This document shows positions 61,036 to 64,000 of a stretch of 64,000 bases of DNA, piece after piece. The notes under the pieces were generated by a model. It was given only the letters and a program-made list of their open reading frames with translations. It had not been told where the DNA came from and ran no database searches. A program made the position numbers and the translations under genes. Origin of the DNA: Patescibacteria group bacterium. Lineage in GTDB: Bacteria; Patescibacteriota; Patescibacteriia; 2-12-FULL-60-25. The DNA is taken from assembly GCA_031082005.1 (NCBI GenBank), contig JAVHLR010000001.1, positions 873,251 to 937,250 of the forward strand, in the 5' to 3' direction. Position 1 is the first letter of the stretch. The number at the start of each line of letters is the position of its first letter.

Positions 61036-62256
61036 TTACGCACCTGCTTTGCGATAGATAGATTCCAGCTCCGCCAGATGTTTTTCCCAACCGAAAACAT
61101 CGCTTGCGCGTTCCTTCGATGCCCTCGACATCTTTTCCCATTCTCCTCGCCCTTCTGCCAGGACAGCCTTCAAGGCAGCGACCCACGCATCGACGTCTTG
61201 CGCCGTGACGAGCCAACCTGTCTTGCCCTCATCCACCAGCTCCGGCAGACCGCCGATACGCGAAGCGATCACGGGCAAGCCATGTGCCATCGCCTCCAGC
61301 ACCGCCAGTGGCGCATTTTCATACCACACAGACGGCACCGCCATGGCGCGAGCGTTCTTACGTAGTTCTTTCAGCTGTTCCTGACGTAAAAAACCAAGAA
61401 AAGAGACATTCTCCGCCTTCAACGACTTGGCCAATTCTTTCAGCGCATTCTCCTGCGGACCTGCACCGGCAATTTTAAGTTCCAACTCCGGCACACGTGC
61501 CGCCGCCCGTATCAGGACGTCTACACCCTTCTCTTCCGACAGACGTCCGATGAACAGTATGAAATCTTCCCCACCCTCGACCGTATCAGACGAAGCATCA
61601 ACCGGATTATGCACCACCACCGTCTTCGACGGAGGCTCTCCCCACTCCCTCATCTTCCGCGCCACGAAATCTGTCGGGCAAATGAAAAACTTCACGCTCC
61701 GTTCATACGCTTGGGTGAACTTCGTCATCCCCATCTCACAAGCGGCTAAGATATTCGGGGCAAAAGATGCACCCAGACAATGATGCCTGACAGCTTCCAG
61801 ATAATGCCCGCCCTTGCATCGCTCGCAAGGCGCACCTTCGGTGAACATCTTATAGTTAGGACAAGCCAACTTATAGTCATGCAACGTCTGCACACAAGGG
61901 ATGCGTCTCCGTCTGACCGGTTGCAGGACCGAAGTCGTCAGATGATGGTAGATGTTGTGCAGATGGACCAGATCAGGCTTGTATTCGTCGAGGGCTTTAG
62001 CCATGGCCGCCTTCGCTTCGCGATTCCAGATGAAATTCATGGCTTTCCCCACGTCCCTCTCGAATCCCTCGCTGCGCGAAAAATCATGACGTCTCACGAA
62101 CAGGCGGCTGTCCGGAGTTTCGATGTTCTTTTCGGATGCAGTCGCCATGATATGCGCATCGTGGCCGGCCGCTGCCTGTTTTTCCATCAGCCGGTGGATG
62201 TAAATATCGGTGCCATCCCGGAAATCAAAGAATTTATTCACGTGGAGTATTCGCAT
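61036..62256 (-). CDS. GT4-family glycosyltransferase
   Basis: 406 residues from the ATG at 62256, which has AAAGG eight bases upstream; the ATG three codons earlier is too close to it. It has RILHVNKFFDFRDGTDIYIH, HLHNIYHHL, QTLHDYKLACPNYKMF, CERCKGGHYLEAV with a Cys cluster, VVVHNPVDAS, FILFIGRLSEEKGVDVLIRA, VPSVWYENAPLAVLEAMAHG and GLPELVDEGKTGWLV. The HDYKLACPNY segment is common in GT4 enzymes of O-antigen loci. Confidence 0.91.
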   Translation of the reverse strand: MRILHVNKFFDFRDGTDIYIHRLMEKQAAAGHDAHIMATASEKNIETPDSRLFVRRHDFSRSEGFERDVGKAMNFIWNREAKAAMAKALDEYKPDLVHLHNIYHHLTTSVLQPVRRRRIPCVQTLHDYKLACPNYKMFTEGAPCERCKGGHYLEAVRHHCLGASFAPNILAACEMGMTKFTQAYERSVKFFICPTDFVARKMREWGEPPSKTVVVHNPVDASSDTVEGGEDFILFIGRLSEEKGVDVLIRAAARVPELELKIAGAGPQENALKELAKSLKAENVSFLGFLRQEQLKELRKNARAMAVPSVWYENAPLAVLEAMAHGLPVIASRIGGLPELVDEGKTGWLVTAQDVDAWVAALKAVLAEGRGEWEKMSRASKERASDVFGWEKHLAELESIYRKAGA

Positions 62257-62257
62257 A

Positions 62258-64000
62258 TCATTCACCTTTCAGATAACGAAAAAGATCGTACAGCCCAGCG
62301 TACCTGCCCACCATCTCTGCGACAGAAAATTCGTGACGCACGCGATAGCCCAAGACCGCGCTGCGTCTCAAGGCGGCAGGATAATCGGACATCGCTTGCT
62401 CCAGCGCACGCGCGAACGCGGCGTCGTCTTGCGGCAAGGCGAACAAAGCCTCACCCTTGCCAACGACTTCGTAAGCTTGCGGGATGTCCGGCAAGACCAG
62501 CGGCACATCAGCCGCCGCAGCTTCGACATAAGTCAAAGCCAAACCTTCGTAACGCGACGTCGAGACGAAAATATCGGCCGCTGCCAATAGCTCCGGTACA
62601 TCATCACGGAAACCCAAGAACCTGACTTTCCCTTCCAAACCGGCTTCGGTCACTTGCTGCTTCAATTCCGCTTCAAGCTCTCCGTTCCCGACAATATCCA
62701 GGACGAAATCATGTTCGAGCCTGCCGACTGCCTTGATCAAGGTCGCGAAATCTTTTTGCTTCGACAACCGACCGACGGCCAACAGTCTCGGGACGGCAGA
62801 CAGTGCTCGATTACCGCGACGCCTCACCTTCTTCATGTCGATGCCGTTCGGAATGACGAAGATCTTGCGTTCAGGCAAGTGCTCCTTCTCCTGCATGAAT
62901 CCTTTGACGGTTTCCGAGACAGCGACGAACGCGTCGGTACAAGGCGAAAGGATCCATTTGACCGTGCGCATGAGACCACCGTCATCTGCATTCACGTTAT
63001 GCTCGGTGGAAAGCACTATCTTGCGCCACGTCAATTTCGCCGCCAGACGACCCCACACGTCGGCGCCGAACAGATGCGTATGCACGATGAGCGGCTTGTC
63101 GCGCAAGAAGAGACGGATCAAACGGAAAAAACCCATGACGTTGAACGGACCGCGTCGCTCGAAGACCGTGACATCGATACCGCGTCCATCCGCCTCTCGT
63201 TTCAATTCACCTCCGCCATACAACGCCACGACCTTGCTCGCGTAACCATGCGTCGCCAAACGCTGCGCCAGATCCAGTACCAACTTCTCCGCACCGCCGG
63301 GCATCAAGGTGGGTACGATCTGATAGACCAAACGCGACTTATTCCTGCGATCCAACTCCGATCTATACAGACCGGCGTACGCGTCGACGAACTTCTCCAG
63401 ATCCAATTCGACCCGCAACCGATCGCCGCAAGTCTGCGCAAAACGCAAAGCCTCATCCGGATTTTCCAACAATGAAGAAATCGCTTTTGCCCAAGCCGGA
63501 ACGTCGCACGATTCGACGAACACGGCCTCGTCCTGACGCAAAAATTCGTGCATCACCGGCAAATCCGAGACTATCAACGGTATGCCTGCAGCCGCCGCCT
63601 CAAGTACGGCCAAACCCTGACCTTCCCAACGCGAGGGGAAACAGAAAATGTCCGATTCGTGGATCAACGACGGCACATCATCGCTAAAGCCCAAAAACTC
63701 GACGCGTGATTCCAACCCGAGCCGTTTAGCCAGCTGCTTCAACTCTTCCTCCGCTTCACCTTGGCCAGCAATACGGAGAATCCATTCATTTTTCACTAAC
63801 GCCAACGCTTTAAGCAAGACATCGAAGCCTTTTTGGCGCGATAAACGTCCGACCGCCAAGAGGACCGGAACGTCTTTGAACTGGCGGCGTTCGCGCGTGA
63901 CGATGCGTGAAAAATCCAACCCGTTCGGTATGACCGTCACTTTATCCTCCGCGGTATTTTCGGAAACGCGCAGATACTCCTTAACAGTACGTGAAACGGC
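62258..64000 (-). CDS. Two-domain tandem GT4 glycosyltransferase, N-terminus outside the window
   Basis: The frame is open to the right edge without a stop: before the GTG at 63940 it reads VSRTVKEYLRVSENTAEDK, normal GT4 sequence, so the gene starts beyond 64000. The first domain (partial) has VTVIPNGLDFSR, VLLAVGRLSRQKGFDVLLKA, IFCFPSRWEGQGLAVLEAAA and GIPLIVSDLPV. A second, complete GT4 domain begins near LVYQIVPTLMPGGAEKLVLD and has VIPNGIDMKKVRRRG, LLAVGRLSKQKDFATLIKAV and IFVSTSRYEGLALTYVEAAA. The fusion could add two sugars in sequence. It abuts the next gene by one base. Confidence 0.88.
   Translation of the reverse strand, partial: AVSRTVKEYLRVSENTAEDKVTVIPNGLDFSRIVTRERRQFKDVPVLLAVGRLSRQKGFDVLLKALALVKNEWILRIAGQGEAEEELKQLAKRLGLESRVEFLGFSDDVPSLIHESDIFCFPSRWEGQGLAVLEAAAAGIPLIVSDLPVMHEFLRQDEAVFVESCDVPAWAKAISSLLENPDEALRFAQTCGDRLRVELDLEKFVDAYAGLYRSELDRRNKSRLVYQIVPTLMPGGAEKLVLDLAQRLATHGYASKVVALYGGGELKREADGRGIDVTVFERRGPFNVMGFFRLIRLFLRDKPLIVHTHLFGADVWGRLAAKLTWRKIVLSTEHNVNADDGGLMRTVKWILSPCTDAFVAVSETVKGFMQEKEHLPERKIFVIPNGIDMKKVRRRGNRALSAVPRLLAVGRLSKQKDFATLIKAVGRLEHDFVLDIVGNGELEAELKQQVTEAGLEGKVRFLGFRDDVPELLAAADIFVSTSRYEGLALTYVEAAAADVPLVLPDIPQAYEVVGKGEALFALPQDDAAFARALEQAMSDYPAALRRSAVLGYRVRHEFSVAEMVGRYAGLYDLFRYLKGE

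Noticed and set aside
62654-63475. 273-codon plus-strand open frame
   Set aside because: It is antisense to the tandem glycosyltransferase gene and has no domain pattern, signal or start site of its own.
1-64000. tRNA, rRNA or CRISPR arrays
   Set aside because: I found no cloverleaf-like tRNA, no rRNA sequence and no regularly spaced direct repeats; the only short tandem repeat is the seven-base one at 41271.

Overview
The window reads as part of a Patescibacteria (Candidate Phyla Radiation) chromosome using the standard genetic code (TGA is a normal stop). The reasons are a large S-layer-type protein with the YYYAADGMRYVFPNEKTY-like domain common in that phylum, an ECF sigma factor overlapping a DUF5667-type membrane protein, very tight gene packing with many 4-base ATGA overlaps, and several promoters whose -10 box lies only 6-13 bases before the start codon. 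This placement is inference; no rRNA or tRNA gene is present to settle it.

Almost the whole window is a cell-surface polysaccharide locus. At the left edge lie a truncated secreted subtilase (1-731) and the initiating phosphoglycosyl transferase (806-2179). From 2.3 to 13.7 kb a minus-strand operon carries an SDR epimerase, a short UDP-glucose dehydrogenase, a GT-B-like protein, three zinc-finger methyltransferases and, at its promoter-proximal end, a set that looks like a cyclitol pathway: a nucleotidyltransferase fused to a sugar-phosphate cyclase, an APH-type kinase and a second nucleotidyltransferase. A divergent zinc dehydrogenase and a convergent CDP-alcohol phosphotransferase adjoin it. 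Read together they would make a cyclitol, phosphorylate it, activate it with CTP and transfer it as a phosphodiester. This is the best candidate for an undescribed system here.

From 13.8 to 27 kb come a DPM1-like GT2, a GT-C enzyme, an asparagine synthase and a nonulosonic (sialic-like) acid set (NeuA-, NeuC- and NeuB-like, with a 2-hydroxyacid dehydrogenase). That set is interrupted at 22.4-25.8 kb by a three-gene block with its own promoters, strong Shine-Dalgarno sites and intrinsic terminators. From 27 to 46.7 kb follow many methyltransferases, a Wzx-type flippase, six glycosyltransferases, a WecB-type epimerase, a UDP-xylose synthase and two more asparagine synthases. A plus-strand glycosyltransferase and a large Wzy/WaaL-type polymerase/ligase follow (46.8-50.3 kb). 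Together these supply the parts of a lipid-linked repeat-unit pathway: initiation, sugar-nucleotide synthesis, assembly, decoration (methyl, amide, phosphodiester), flipping and polymerisation or ligation.

The right part holds the S-layer gene (50.8-54.7 kb). It is bounded downstream by an unusual array of hairpins and two long palindromes, and upstream by a structured leader and the sigma/anti-sigma pair. Then come a small HTH regulator, two exported or membrane proteins (one a glycoside-hydrolase-like protein with FG-GAP repeats) and two glycosyltransferase genes, the last running off the window.
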